Shown: piece after piece, positions 53,470-61,845 of the stretch
How positions within the stretch are numbered: the first letter of the stretch is position 1
Layout: the number at the start of each line of letters is the position of its first letter
Assembly (NCBI RefSeq): GCF_900176515.1
Contig: NZ_FWXV01000002.1
Span: 1,302,001-1,366,000 of the forward strand
Direction: 5' to 3'
Source: Kibdelosporangium aridum
Lineage (GTDB): Bacteria > Actinomycetota > Actinomycetes > Mycobacteriales > Pseudonocardiaceae
Length of the DNA stretch: 64,000 bases
The notes under the pieces: model-generated
What the model was told of the DNA's origin: nothing
The model's input: only the letters and a program-made list of their open reading frames with translations
Database searches by the model: none
Position numbers and translations under genes: made by a program

Positions 53470-54129
53470 TTATCGCCGCTTGCGGTTGCGCCCGGCAGCC
53501 GGTTCAGCGCGCCGCACCACAACAACGGTCGCAGGTTCGGCGAGGAACCCACCACCACATGTCCGTACCTCGGGGTCGACGCCGCCCGCACGAGCGATCT
53601 CGGCCCGATCCCGTTCGATCTCCTCGGCGGCGCTCGATCCCTTCAGCGCGACGAGCCGACCGCCGGTCCGCAGCAGGGGGAGACACCACCCGGCCAGCTT
53701 GCCCATCGGCGCCACTGCCCGCGCGGTGACGACGTCCCGGTTGGCGAGCTGTCGCCGAACGTCCTTCTCCTCGGCGCGGCCACGAACCACCGTGATGTTC
53801 AGATCGAGCTTGGCCGCGACCTCTTCCAGCCACACCACCCGACGCGCCATCGGCTCCAGCAGCACGACGTCCAGATCCGGTCGTGCGATCGCCAGGGGGA
53901 TGCCCGGGAAGCCGGCGCCCGATCCGACGTCGACCACGGACGCGCCCTCCGGCACGCACTCCGCCATCGCCACCGAGTTCAACAGATGCCGTTCCCATAG
54001 CCGGTCGACTTCACGTGGACCGATCAACCCTCGCTCGACGCCGTGCACCGTGAGCAGTTCGGCGAACCGAGTCGCTCGGTCCGAACCGGCACCGAACGCC
54101 TGGGACACCACGTCGGTCATGAGCTCCAT
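53470..54129 (-). CDS. rsmG: 16S rRNA (guanine527-N7)-methyltransferase RsmG
   Basis: A 219-aa GidB methyltransferase. GVERGLIGPREVDRLWERHLLNSVAMAECV, the SAM motif VVDVGSGAGFPGIPLAIARP and VTARAVAPMGKLAGWCLPLL are all canonical. It methylates G527 of 16S rRNA, and loss confers low-level streptomycin resistance in other bacteria. ATG 54129 was chosen; ATG 54120 or GTG 54141 (inside a parS-like site) are possible. Confidence 0.95.
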   Translation of the reverse strand: MELMTDVVSQAFGAGSDRATRFAELLTVHGVERGLIGPREVDRLWERHLLNSVAMAECVPEGASVVDVGSGAGFPGIPLAIARPDLDVVLLEPMARRVVWLEEVAAKLDLNITVVRGRAEEKDVRRQLANRDVVTARAVAPMGKLAGWCLPLLRTGGRLVALKGSSAAEEIERDRAEIARAGGVDPEVRTCGGGFLAEPATVVVVRRAEPAAGRNRKRR

Positions 54130-54134
54130 CCGAT

Positions 54135-54148
54135 GTTCCACGTGAAAC
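54135..54148. promoter_or_regulatory. parS-like site 3, upstream of rsmG
   Basis: GTTCCACGTGAAAC, the reverse complement of site 2, 5 bp before the rsmG ATG. Confidence 0.82.
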
Positions 54149-54213
54149 CACGCCAGCTCGATTGTCGCCGATCGGCAACCCTCGCCCCACCGACTCACCG
54201 CATCCGAATGGCA

Positions 54214-54227
54214 GTTTCACGTGAAAC
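54214..54227. promoter_or_regulatory. parS site 4 (perfect)
   Basis: GTTTCACGTGAAAC, a perfect palindromic parS core in the rsmG-jag intergenic region. Confidence 0.92.
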
Positions 54228-54271
54228 ACGTGTCGCGTGGGGACCCGGATCAGGATCTCACATCACACGCA

Positions 54272-54310
54272 CAAAAAAAGAACGCGGCCCGTCTTTTCGA
54301 CGGACCGCGT
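54272..54310 (-). terminator. Rho-independent terminator of the yidC-jag operon
   Basis: ACGCGGCCCGTC and GACGGACCGCGT arms (one mismatch) with a 5-nt loop. On the minus strand the stem is followed by TTCTTTTTTTG, an unusually strong T-tract for this genome. It lies 20 bp after the jag stop. Confidence 0.92.
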
Positions 54311-54330
54311 CCAAACTCACTCAAAAGTGG

Positions 54331-54888
54331 CTAGGGCTTCGGGAAAATCACCACGCGTCGACGGGGATCCTCGCCTTCGCTCTCGCTGTGCACGCCCTCG
54401 ATCTCCGCCACCGCGTCGTGGACGACCTTGCGCTCGAATGGCGTCATCGGCTGAAGGCGAACCTTCTCGCCCGTGCCGAGCACCTTCTCCGCACTCGCCT
54501 TGCCAAGATCGCGGAGCTCCTCCCGGCGCTCGGCCCGCCAGCCGGCGATGTCCAACATCAACCGGCTACGCACGCCGGTCTCCTGCTGGACCGCGAGCCG
54601 GGTCAACTCCTGCAGCGCCTCGAGGGCGTTGCCGCGCGGGCCGACCAGCTTCTCCAGATCGTCCCCACCATCGATGCTGACGATGGCGCGGCCGGCTTCG
54701 ACATCGAGGTCGATGTCGCCGTCGAAGTCGAGCAGGTCCAAAAGGCGCTCCAGGTAGTCCCCGGCGATGTCGCCCTCCTGGACAAGCAACTCCTCACCGG
54801 TCGGACCGGACCGCCCTGGCTTCTCCTCGGCGGCGTCGTTATCGACCTGCCCGCCCTCGGCCCCGAGGTCGGTGTCGGCTGCCGTCAC
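54331..54888 (-). CDS. jag: Jag/KhpB, KH-R3H RNA-binding protein
   Basis: 185 aa. An acidic N-terminus precedes a KH domain (LVGPRGNALEALQELTRLAVQQETG) and an R3H domain (LQPMTPFERKVVHDAVAEIEGVHSESEGEDPRRRVVI). It binds RNA, and in other bacteria it influences envelope growth. GTG 54888 follows GGAGAGGAGAGACC, a strong ribosome-binding site that decides against ATG 54921. Downstream of yidC. Confidence 0.95.
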   Translation of the reverse strand: MTAADTDLGAEGGQVDNDAAEEKPGRSGPTGEELLVQEGDIAGDYLERLLDLLDFDGDIDLDVEAGRAIVSIDGGDDLEKLVGPRGNALEALQELTRLAVQQETGVRSRLMLDIAGWRAERREELRDLGKASAEKVLGTGEKVRLQPMTPFERKVVHDAVAEIEGVHSESEGEDPRRRVVIFPKP

Positions 54889-54917
54889 GGTCTCTCCTCT
54901 CCAGGCCTCGGTTAGCG

Positions 54918-56018
54918 TCACGGACGCTTCCGGCCTGACTTCTTGCTACGGGATCGGTCTGGCGTCAGACCGGGAACTTTGGTGCCGCCACTGTTGGTGT
55001 TGTTGCCCGAAGCAGGCTTCTTCGCCTGGTTGTTCCCGGGCTTCACCGACGGCTGCTTGGCCGGCCACTTCTTGACTGGCTTCTTGTCCGACGACGAGTC
55101 GGTGCTCTCCTCAGTGGAGGCCTCGTCGGAAGCGGCGACCGGCTTGGCCGGCGTCGGGCGCTTCTTCGGCTGGGTCGGCTTCTGACCGACCTTCGGGGCG
55201 AGGTTGCTGTTGCTGCGCTTCTCCTGCGCCTGAGCCTTCTGCTCTTCTTCCTCGCGGTCGATCTTCTTGTAGATCAGCCACTGCTGGCCGAGGGTCCAGA
55301 TGTTGTTGCTCAACCAGTAGATGAGCAGACCGATCGGGAAGAAGGCACCGAACACGAGCACGCCGAGCGGGAACACCCAAAGGGTGATCTTGTTCATGAT
55401 GCCGGTCTGAGCAGTGGCGGTCGCCGGGTTCTGCCGAGCCACGTTGTGCTTGGCGGTGAAGTGGGTGGCGATCGACGCGATCACCATCAGCGGCGCCGAC
55501 ACGATGATGACGGACTGGAGGTTGCCGCCGAGGCTCGTCATCTCGTTGCTTGCCTGCGCGATGTAGTTCGACAGGCGAGCGCCGAACAGGTTCGCGTGCA
55601 GGTACGACTCGACCTCGTCCGCACCGAAGTAGTAGTTGCCGGTCGCGTTCGGCACGAAGCCGCGCAGCACGTTGTTCAGACCGAAGAAGACCGGGATCTG
55701 CAGCAGCATCGGCAGGCAGCTGCCCAGCGGATTGACACCGTGCTGCGACTGCAGCTTCTGCATCTCCTGCGCGAGCTTCTGCCGGTCGTTCTTGTACTTC
55801 TGCTGCAGCTTCTTGATCTCAGGAGCGAACTCCTGCATCTTCCGCATCGAGCGGACCTGCTTGACGAACGGCTTGATCAGGATCGCGCGGACGGTGAACG
55901 TCAGGAAGACGATTCCCAGCAACCAGGCGACGCCACTGGTCGGGCCGAAGACGGCACCGAAGACCTTGTGCCAACACCAGAGGATGAAGGACACCGGGTA
56001 GTTGATGAAATCGAGCAC
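54918..56018 (-). CDS. yidC: Membrane protein insertase YidC
   Basis: A 366-aa YidC/Oxa1 insertase. It has the N-terminal helix after VLDFINYPVSFILWCWHKVFG, the core VRAILIKPFVKQVRSMRKMQE with coiled-coil KIKKLQQKYKND-type region, and QIPVFFGLNNVLRGF, VFPLGVLVFGAFFPIGLLIYWLSNNIW. A long basic, Ser/Lys-rich cytoplasmic tail is typical of actinobacteria. GTG 56018 has GAGGAG upstream; the longer frame to 56147 overlaps yidD. Confidence 0.95.
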   Translation of the reverse strand: MLDFINYPVSFILWCWHKVFGAVFGPTSGVAWLLGIVFLTFTVRAILIKPFVKQVRSMRKMQEFAPEIKKLQQKYKNDRQKLAQEMQKLQSQHGVNPLGSCLPMLLQIPVFFGLNNVLRGFVPNATGNYYFGADEVESYLHANLFGARLSNYIAQASNEMTSLGGNLQSVIIVSAPLMVIASIATHFTAKHNVARQNPATATAQTGIMNKITLWVFPLGVLVFGAFFPIGLLIYWLSNNIWTLGQQWLIYKKIDREEEEQKAQAQEKRSNSNLAPKVGQKPTQPKKRPTPAKPVAASDEASTEESTDSSSDKKPVKKWPAKQPSVKPGNNQAKKPASGNNTNSGGTKVPGLTPDRSRSKKSGRKRP

Positions 56019-56022
56019 GGAG

Positions 56023-56343
56023 CTACTCCTCGGCGGAACTGTGGTGAGCCGGGGTCCCGGACGCCTTGCGCCGGGGGCGACGGGGTGGCACGGGGTCGAT
56101 TCCCCCCGAGCTCCAAGGGTTGCAACGCAGTAACCGCCACACGGCAAGCGCTAACCCCTTGATGGCGCCATGGGTCTTCAGGGCATCCACGGCGTAAGAA
56201 CTGCAGCTGGGGTAGTAGCGGCAGGTGGGTGGCAACAGCGGCGAGATCACCTTGCGGTACACGTGGATCGGCAGCAGCAGAACCCATGCCACGGGACCGG
56301 TACGGCGTGGTGCACCGTCCGGGCTCTCATGAGAATCAGTCAC
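56023..56343 (-). CDS. yidD: Membrane protein insertion efficiency factor YidD
   Basis: 106 aa. The YidD core is [32 protein letters not shown] with [17 protein letters not shown], carrying the three conserved Cys. It is a membrane-associated helper of insertion, lying between rnpA and yidC as usual and overlapping rnpA by 4 bp. Confidence 0.96.
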   Translation of the reverse strand: MTDSHESPDGAPRRTGPVAWVLLLPIHVYRKVISPLLPPTCRYYPSCSSYAVDALKTHGAIKGLALAVWRLLRCNPWSSGGIDPVPPRRPRRKASGTPAHHSSAEE

Positions 56344-56717
56344 TGTTCCACCGCCAGCTTGAGCCGCCGGACAGCCGCATCGAAATCCTGAGCGAGATCC
56401 GCGCTCGACGCTCGGGCGGCCGGCGGAAGCGCCCGCACGACCAACGAGCTGCCGGGAGCGAGAGTTCCGAGCCGGTCGGCCACCAGATGGCGCAGCCTGC
56501 GGGTGACCCGGTGGCGGACCACCGAGTTGCCCACTGCCTTGCTTACAACGAAGCCAACCCGGACGGGCGAGCCCGTCCGGGTCAGCGAGGTCTCAGTTGT
56601 CGGCTCCATGCTCTGCACCGCGTGCACGACGAGCCGGGGTCGCCCAGCGCGCCGACCGTGCCGGGTCACATGGGCGAAGTCGCCGCTACGCGTGAGCCGG
56701 GCGGTTGCGGGCAGCAC
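56340..56717 (-). CDS. rnpA: Ribonuclease P protein component
   Basis: 125 aa. It starts with GTG ([25 protein letters not shown]) and contains the RNA-binding RNR-like stretch [26 protein letters not shown]. It assists RNase P RNA in 5' tRNA maturation. The RNA subunit gene is not in this window. It lies 17 bp after rpmH. Confidence 0.95.
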   Translation of the reverse strand: MLPATARLTRSGDFAHVTRHGRRAGRPRLVVHAVQSMEPTTETSLTRTGSPVRVGFVVSKAVGNSVVRHRVTRRLRHLVADRLGTLAPGSSLVVRALPPAARASSADLAQDFDAAVRRLKLAVEQ

Positions 56718-56733
56718 GGTGCCGTGCCGCCTG

Positions 56734-56877
56734 TCAGGCCGACAGTTCGGAGCGGCCCTTGCGGCGACGAGCCGACAGGATCGCCCGCCCCGCACGGGTA
56801 CGCATGCGCAGCCGGAACCCGTGGGTCTTGGCACGACGGCGGTTGTTCGGCTGGAAGGTGCGCTTGCCCTTGCTCAC
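56734..56877 (-). CDS. rpmH: 50S ribosomal protein L34
   Basis: 47 aa, [20 protein letters not shown] with a basic tail, full length for L34. GTG 56877 has GGGAGAA upstream. It is the first gene of the rpmH-rnpA-yidD-yidC-jag unit, divergent from dnaA. Confidence 0.97.
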   Translation of the reverse strand: MSKGKRTFQPNNRRRAKTHGFRLRMRTRAGRAILSARRRKGRSELSA

Positions 56878-57356
56878 GGCTTCGTTCTCCCGATCTTGTC
56901 TTGAGGTCGCGTGTCCCCAGCTGGAGGTTGGCCCTCGGTGGACCGGCGTGCGACGTGGTGGTTCGAACGGCGTGAATGGGCACGCAGAACACACCCGACG
57001 CTAGCGGGAGACCTTTCGAGGGTACGCACCCCGTCCTCACCGGCCAAATCCGGGTCGGTCTTCCGGCTCGCCGACGCGACACGCCGCCGTTGGGCGACCT
57101 TGGCAACAGGCACGTCTTGTGGGCGCGGGCGGCGCTTGTTAGCGTGCGGCTCTTGGTTTGTCACACGGGGAGTGGGAGCCCCGCCGTGTCACGTCCCGCC
57201 ACTCGGTACGTTGAACCGATACGGGCTTCGCTGCGGTACGCCGTATCTTCGTGCACAGTTGTGGACAACCCTGTGGATGCCCTCGGGTTCGGGTGACCTC
57301 GGGCAGCGGCTCGCCCGCTATTCACAAGTAAGTACGAGGGGAGGGGAGCCCGCCAG
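56878..57356. other. rpmH-dnaA intergenic region
   Basis: 479 bp with no gene seen. It must contain both divergent promoters. One clear DnaA box lies at 57260-57268, with a weaker TGTGGATGC at 57272-57280 next to it. The dnaA side ends in a G-rich leader (GAGGGGAGGGGAG). Confidence 0.8.
57260..57268 (-). promoter_or_regulatory. DnaA box upstream of dnaA
   Basis: TGTGGACAA, the complement of the actinobacterial consensus TTGTCCACA, 89 bp before the dnaA start. It probably mediates dnaA autoregulation. Confidence 0.85.
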
Positions 57357-58898
57357 GTGTCCGAGCACCAGATCAACTTTGGTCTCGTATGGGAACAGGT
57401 CGTCCGTGAGCTGTCTGCCGGGATCCTGTCACGCCAGCAACAGGCGTGGATGCGGGTGACTAGGCCGATCGGCCTGCTTGACGGAACCGCGCTGCTGGCA
57501 GCGCCGAGCGATTTCGCCAAGGAAGCAATCGAGCGCGCACTGCGCGAGCCGATCACCGACGCGCTGTCCCGCAGGCTCGGCCGGACCATTTCCCTCGCTG
57601 TGAAAGTGGACACTGTCGGCTCACCCACACCAGCGGTCGCGCCAACCGCGGCCCCGGTCGAACCGGTCGGCGTGAGCGCACCGCTCGCCACCGCGGTCCC
57701 GGTGCCCGAGATGGAGATCCCCGCCGACTCCTCCGACAGTGATGAAGTCGATGAGGAAGGTGAGGCGCTCGCCACGGCCAGGGAGGTCTGGCCGACCTTC
57801 AACGGCAAGCAGCCCGCCGCCGTCGGCCAGCCGTTCACCGCGCCCGCGCAGCCGCAGACGTCCAAGACCCGGCTGAACGAGAAGTACACGTTCGACACGT
57901 TCGTGATCGGTGCATCCAACCGCTTCGCCCACGCCGCCGCGGTCGCCGTCGCCGAAGCGCCGGCCCGTGCGTACAACCCACTCTTTATCTGGGGAGAGTC
58001 GGGACTGGGCAAAACCCACCTGCTGCACGCCGTGGGGCACTACGCACAGCGGCTCTTCCCCGGCATGCGCGTGCGGTACGTTTCGACCGAGGAATTCACC
58101 AACGACTTCATCAACTCGCTGCGTGACGACCGGAAAGTCGCCTTCCAGCGCAGGTACCGGGACATCGACATCCTGCTGGTCGACGACATCCAGTTCCTGG
58201 AAGGCAAGGAAGGTACGCAGGAGGAGTTCTTCCACACCTTCAACACGCTGCACAACGCGAACAAGCAGATCGTGGTCTCAAGCGACCGGCCGCCCAAGCG
58301 CCTGGAAACCCTGGAAGACCGGTTGCGCACGCGGTTCGAGTGGGGCCTGATCACCGACATCCAGCCGCCCGAACTCGAGACCCGGATCGCGATTCTGCGG
58401 AAGAAGGCCGCCCAGGACCGGCTGAACGTGCCCGCCGAGGTGCTGGAGTTCATCGCGGCGCGGATCGAGCACAACATCCGCGAGCTCGAGGGCGCACTGA
58501 TTCGCGTGACCGCGTTCGCGTCCCTGAACCGCCAACCGGTCGACCTGGGTCTTGCGGAGATCGTGCTGCGAGACCTGATCCCGGACTCGCAGGTCCCGGA
58601 GATCAGCGCTTCCACGATCATGGCGGTGACGGCGGAGTTCTTCGGCGTGACGATCGAAGACCTCTGCGGACCGGGGAAGACGAAGGCGTTGGCGCAGTCT
58701 CGCCAGATCTCGATGTACCTGTGCCGCGAGCTGACGGACCTCTCGCTGCCGAAGATCGGCCAGACCTTCGGCGGCCGCGACCACACGACAGTGATGCACG
58801 CGGAGAAGAAGATCCGCAAGGAGATGGCTGAGCGTCGCCGGACCTACGACCAGGTCCAGGAACTCACCTCGCGGATCAAGCAGCGCGCCCGCGGCTGA
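57357..58898 (+). CDS. dnaA: Chromosomal replication initiator DnaA
   Basis: A 513-aa initiator. Domain I is about residues 1-85 ([25 protein letters not shown]). An acidic/Ala-Pro linker (domain II) runs to about 175. The AAA+ domain has Walker [14 protein letters not shown], Walker [22 protein letters not shown] and sensor regions. DNA-binding domain IV ends with the signature [19 protein letters not shown]. It starts with GTG. It binds the boxes in the following 1.8-kb gap. Confidence 0.98.
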   Translation: MSEHQINFGLVWEQVVRELSAGILSRQQQAWMRVTRPIGLLDGTALLAAPSDFAKEAIERALREPITDALSRRLGRTISLAVKVDTVGSPTPAVAPTAAPVEPVGVSAPLATAVPVPEMEIPADSSDSDEVDEEGEALATAREVWPTFNGKQPAAVGQPFTAPAQPQTSKTRLNEKYTFDTFVIGASNRFAHAAAVAVAEAPARAYNPLFIWGESGLGKTHLLHAVGHYAQRLFPGMRVRYVSTEEFTNDFINSLRDDRKVAFQRRYRDIDILLVDDIQFLEGKEGTQEEFFHTFNTLHNANKQIVVSSDRPPKRLETLEDRLRTRFEWGLITDIQPPELETRIAILRKKAAQDRLNVPAEVLEFIAARIEHNIRELEGALIRVTAFASLNRQPVDLGLAEIVLRDLIPDSQVPEISASTIMAVTAEFFGVTIEDLCGPGKTKALAQSRQISMYLCRELTDLSLPKIGQTFGGRDHTTVMHAEKKIRKEMAERRRTYDQVQELTSRIKQRARG

Positions 58899-58911
58899 GC
58901 TGAACGACCAG

Positions 58912-58936
58912 ACGGGCAGGCCTCGCGCCTGCCCGT
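58912..58936 (+). terminator. dnaA terminator
   Basis: A perfect 10-bp inverted repeat, ACGGGCAGGC and GCCTGCCCGT, with a 5-nt loop, 14 bp after the dnaA stop and followed by TTCG. Confidence 0.85.
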
Positions 58937-59020
58937 TTCGCATATCTGCCGCCGTGGCGTCCGACACTCGCAACTCGACCGCCCTGGTGTGATCGGTCCA
59001 GCCCTCATCGCGAATCGCGG

Positions 59021-59775
59021 AGTTTTCTGGGGGCACCCCTGAGCCCAACCACCCACCCAGAAAAGTCCGGGACGGCCGTCGCGCCCGCATGCCCTCACCC
59101 CGGCGCCGGTCTCCAACGCCGCTGGGAGGCTCTTGGCGCCCATCCGCCAGGACTGCGCAACTCCGCCACCGACGCCAAGCGTTTGCCGCCCGACGGACTG
59201 ATCACCAGTCGCCGCAAGATCTCAATCGGACGGCACTCGCCGGTTCTTGATCACTCGGTCGGCTAGACCCGCGGCACGCCGGAGAGGTTTCTGCCAGACC
59301 CACCCGGCTCAGCCCAGACAGTCCAGAGAAACTTCGCGACGCCACACGGCGGGGTCGATCCTCAGCCGCCCGAGATCCAAGACACCTCGGCCCACCTCGC
59401 CGCCGAGCACCCGGTCGACTTGTTCATGCGCGCTCGGCTGTTGAGCTCACTGGCCCCCTGTGCTCGCGTCCGCGCCAAAGGCGGTGAGCAGCCGGACGAT
59501 CCGAATCTTTCTGCCGACTCGCTCGGCGCAGCCCATGGCCGCCACAGAAAACTCCCCGCGCCGAGGCGACACGGCCAATCGCTTGCGTCCGGCACAACCC
59601 GGCCACCGAGAGCACCCGCGGGCCGTCGATCCTTTCTGCCGGACCTCCACGGCCGAGCCCCGAGCTCAGCCAGAAACCTCGTCCGACCGCCCCCAAGACA
59701 GTGCCCTCAACCCGCCCGCCGCGCAGGTTTCTCGGCAGACACCCAGCCCAACCGGCCCACCTCGGCAGAAAACTT
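59021..59775. repeat. Array of ten CAGAAA-type motifs in oriC
   Basis: The motif (G/C)CAGAAA(A)C(T/C)T or its complement occurs at about 59021, 59057, 59286, 59323, 59507, 59543, 59631, 59669, 59725 and 59764, in both orientations. Eight contain exact CAGAAA/TTTCTG; those at 59323 and 59725 are variants. It is not a DnaA box. Function unknown. Confidence 0.7.
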
Positions 59776-59829
59776 CGGCCGCCGACGCGACAACTTCCCG
59801 CCGTCGGCTCGTCGAACTATCACCAGCGG

Positions 59830-59838
59830 TTATCCACA
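59830..59838 (+). promoter_or_regulatory. DnaA box (TTATCCACA)
   Basis: An exact match to the classical consensus. A degenerate opposed copy, TGTGGATCC, follows at 59841-59849, making a back-to-back pair. CCATCCACA at 59886-59894 is a further weak match. Confidence 0.9.
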
Positions 59839-60187
59839 GGTGTGGATCCTTTAAAAACCGCCATTCACCTGCCCCAACCACAACACCATCCACAGTCTGG
59901 GGCAAGATCATCAAAGCCGAATCAGACCCAAGACAGCCCCCACCCATCCCAAGGGGGCGGGGGCTCCCCGGCTTCAAGTGTAGTCGGGGAAATGGGGTCT
60001 GAGCAGGGAAAACGTCGAGGAGTCCGTGCGAACGGGTCCGTTCGCTCGAAGTTCACCCGGCTGCTTCACCGGATGGGTCATTGTCCGGGCGGGCTTCGTC
60101 GGGCCGAGCGTGTCGGCGCACGTCAGCGGCTCGCGGAGTCGATCATCGACGGCGCGCGGGCGGGCGGTCCAAGTGGGCCGTCTTCCG

Positions 60188-60231
60188 ATGTTTTTGGGGC
60201 TGTGGAGAGTTGTCCACAGCCCCAAAAACAT
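60188..60231. repeat. 44-bp palindrome with 19-bp perfect arms in oriC
   Basis: ATGTTTTTGGGGCTGTGGA and its exact complement are separated by the 6-nt loop GAGTTG. The right arm and loop contain the DnaA box TTGTCCACA (60210-60218). It could extrude as a cruciform or form an RNA hairpin. Confidence 0.93.
60210..60218 (+). promoter_or_regulatory. DnaA box (TTGTCCACA) in the palindrome
   Basis: An exact actinobacterial consensus box, partly inside the right arm of the 44-bp palindrome. Confidence 0.9.
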
Positions 60232-60330
60232 GTCCGGAGGCCCTCCGGTATCACCCAAGGGGGCGATTCGCGTCACTTCTCGCCATTCACAGCGCCTGGG
60301 CACAGATCGACCCACATCTGGGGATGAGCT

Positions 60331-60339
60331 TGTGGACAA
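60331..60339 (-). promoter_or_regulatory. DnaA box (complement of TTGTCCACA)
   Basis: TGTGGACAA, an exact box on the minus strand. TGTGGACGG at 60351-60359 is a weaker neighbour in the same orientation, and GCATCCACA at 60465-60473 a weaker one on the plus strand. Confidence 0.88.
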
Positions 60340-60692
60340 CTCCCACATCATGTGGACGGATCTGAGCCGGTCGGGAGTTGTACACCGCCGATCGGGTCTA
60401 TCCACCGATCACGTCCCGTGGTCTTCCACAGTCCGACGCGGCGCTGGACCAGCGCGGACGCCGTGCATCCACACAACCCACAGCCCCTATATCTGTCACT
60501 GCTTTGTTCTCTTCAAAGAATCAACAGAACAAAAACAGGGGGCGTGGATGGCTGAGGACAACTGGCTGCCGACAAAAGCCGTCGGGCCAAGCCCCGGATG
60601 ACGAGACCGCCCGGCACGCTCTACGGTTGGAGCCTCTGCACCTCGAGGTGAGTCACTCCGGGGATCAACAGGTCGAGTCTGAAAGGACCTCC

Positions 60693-61829
60693 ATGAAGAT
60701 CCGCGTCGAGCGCGACGGTCTCGCCGACGCCGTCGCCTGGGTCGCGCGCAGCCTCCCGTCCAGGCCACCAGTTCCAGTCCTCGGCGGTGTCCTGCTGGAC
60801 GCCGGTACGCCGGAAGCCGAAGGCGAAGCGCTGACCATCTCCGGTTTCGACTACGAGGTGTCGGCCACGGTCGGTGTCCCCGCGACGATCGCCGACGGCG
60901 GCCGCACTCTGGTCTCCGGGCGACTGCTCGCCGACATCACGAAGGCACTGCCGAACCAGCCGGTGGAGATCGCGGTCGACGGCGCGCGTGTCTCGATCAC
61001 TTGTGGCAGTGCGCGGTTCAGCCTGCCGACCATGCCGGTCGAGGATTACCCGCAGCTGCCGCCGATGCCGCCGCATGCCGGTGAGCTCGCCGGCGAGGTG
61101 TTCGGTCAGGCCGTTGCCCAGGTGGCGATCGCGGCCGGCCGTGACGACACGCTGCCGATGCTGACCGGCGTTCGCGTCGAGATCAACGGCGAGACCCTGA
61201 CTCTCGTTGCCACCGACCGTTTCCGGTTGGCGATGCGCGAGTTCACGTGGAAGCCGTCCGGCGATGTCGAGGACGCGGCGGTGCTCGTGCCCGCGCGTAC
61301 GCTCGCCGACGCGGCCAAGTCCCTTGGCACCGCGGGCAAGACGGTCGAGCTGGCACTGTCCTCAAGCGACGGTCTGCTCGGTTTGTCGGGCACCGGCCGC
61401 AGGACGACGACCCGGTTGCTCGATGCGGAGTTCCCGCGCTACCGCCAGTTGCTGCCGAGCGAGCAGACGTCGAACGCGATCATCGAGGTCGCCCCGCTCG
61501 TCGAGGCGATCAAGCGTGTTTCGCTGGTGGCCGAGCGCGGCACCCAGGTGCGGCTCGAGTTCACCGGCGGCGGGCTGAAGCTGTCGGCCGGTGGCGACGA
61601 CGAAGGCAGCGCCGAGGAAGAGCTGCCCGTGCAGTTCGACGGCGAGCCGGTCACCATCGCGTTCAACCCGGGATACCTGCAGGATGGTCTTGGCGCGTTG
61701 CACACCGACCGCGCCGAACTGTCGTTCACCACGCCGAACCGGCCCGCGCTGATCAAGCCGGTCGACGAGAACGGTGAAGTTGTCGCTGGGTACCTGTACC
61801 TGCTTATGCCCGTGCGCCTGCCGGGCTGA
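60693..61829 (+). CDS. dnaN: DNA polymerase III beta subunit (sliding clamp)
   Basis: 378 aa, three clamp domains. It starts [22 protein letters not shown]. It shows [14 protein letters not shown], the [16 protein letters not shown] segment and the C-terminal [10 protein letters not shown] with the M-P-x-R-L end motif. It tethers polymerase to DNA. ATG 60693 has GAAAGGA upstream; longer frames extend into oriC and are rejected. Confidence 0.98.
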   Translation: MKIRVERDGLADAVAWVARSLPSRPPVPVLGGVLLDAGTPEAEGEALTISGFDYEVSATVGVPATIADGGRTLVSGRLLADITKALPNQPVEIAVDGARVSITCGSARFSLPTMPVEDYPQLPPMPPHAGELAGEVFGQAVAQVAIAAGRDDTLPMLTGVRVEINGETLTLVATDRFRLAMREFTWKPSGDVEDAAVLVPARTLADAAKSLGTAGKTVELALSSSDGLLGLSGTGRRTTTRLLDAEFPRYRQLLPSEQTSNAIIEVAPLVEAIKRVSLVAERGTQVRLEFTGGGLKLSAGGDDEGSAEEELPVQFDGEPVTIAFNPGYLQDGLGALHTDRAELSFTTPNRPALIKPVDENGEVVAGYLYLLMPVRLPG

Positions 61830-61845
61830 TCAAGGGGAGAACACC

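Larger units (their letters stand above)
58899..60692. other. oriC: oriC: dnaA-dnaN intergenic region
   Basis: A 1.79-kb noncoding region between dnaA and dnaN, the usual actinobacterial origin site. The left part (59021-59775) carries repeated CAGAAA-type motifs. The right part (59830-60473) carries DnaA boxes and a long palindrome. The stretch 60480-60540 is AT-richer and may be the unwinding element. No convincing ORF is found. Confidence 0.92.

Noticed and set aside
52667..54145. 492-codon plus-strand open frame opposite parA and rsmG
   Set aside because: Antisense to two strongly conserved genes and runs through parS-like sites.
57161..58012. Minus-strand frame overlapping the dnaA 5' end
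   Set aside because: Antisense shadow of dnaA domains I and II; Ser/Ala/Thr-rich without motifs.
59420..59854. Possible gene in the dnaA-dnaN gap
   Set aside because: The translation is low-complexity, crosses the repeated CAGAAA motifs and a DnaA box, and has no ribosome-binding site.
61240..61253. Additional parS-like CACGTG sequence inside dnaN
   Set aside because: Outside the CACGTG core it has three mismatches to GTTTCACGTGGAAC; it is a coding-sequence coincidence.
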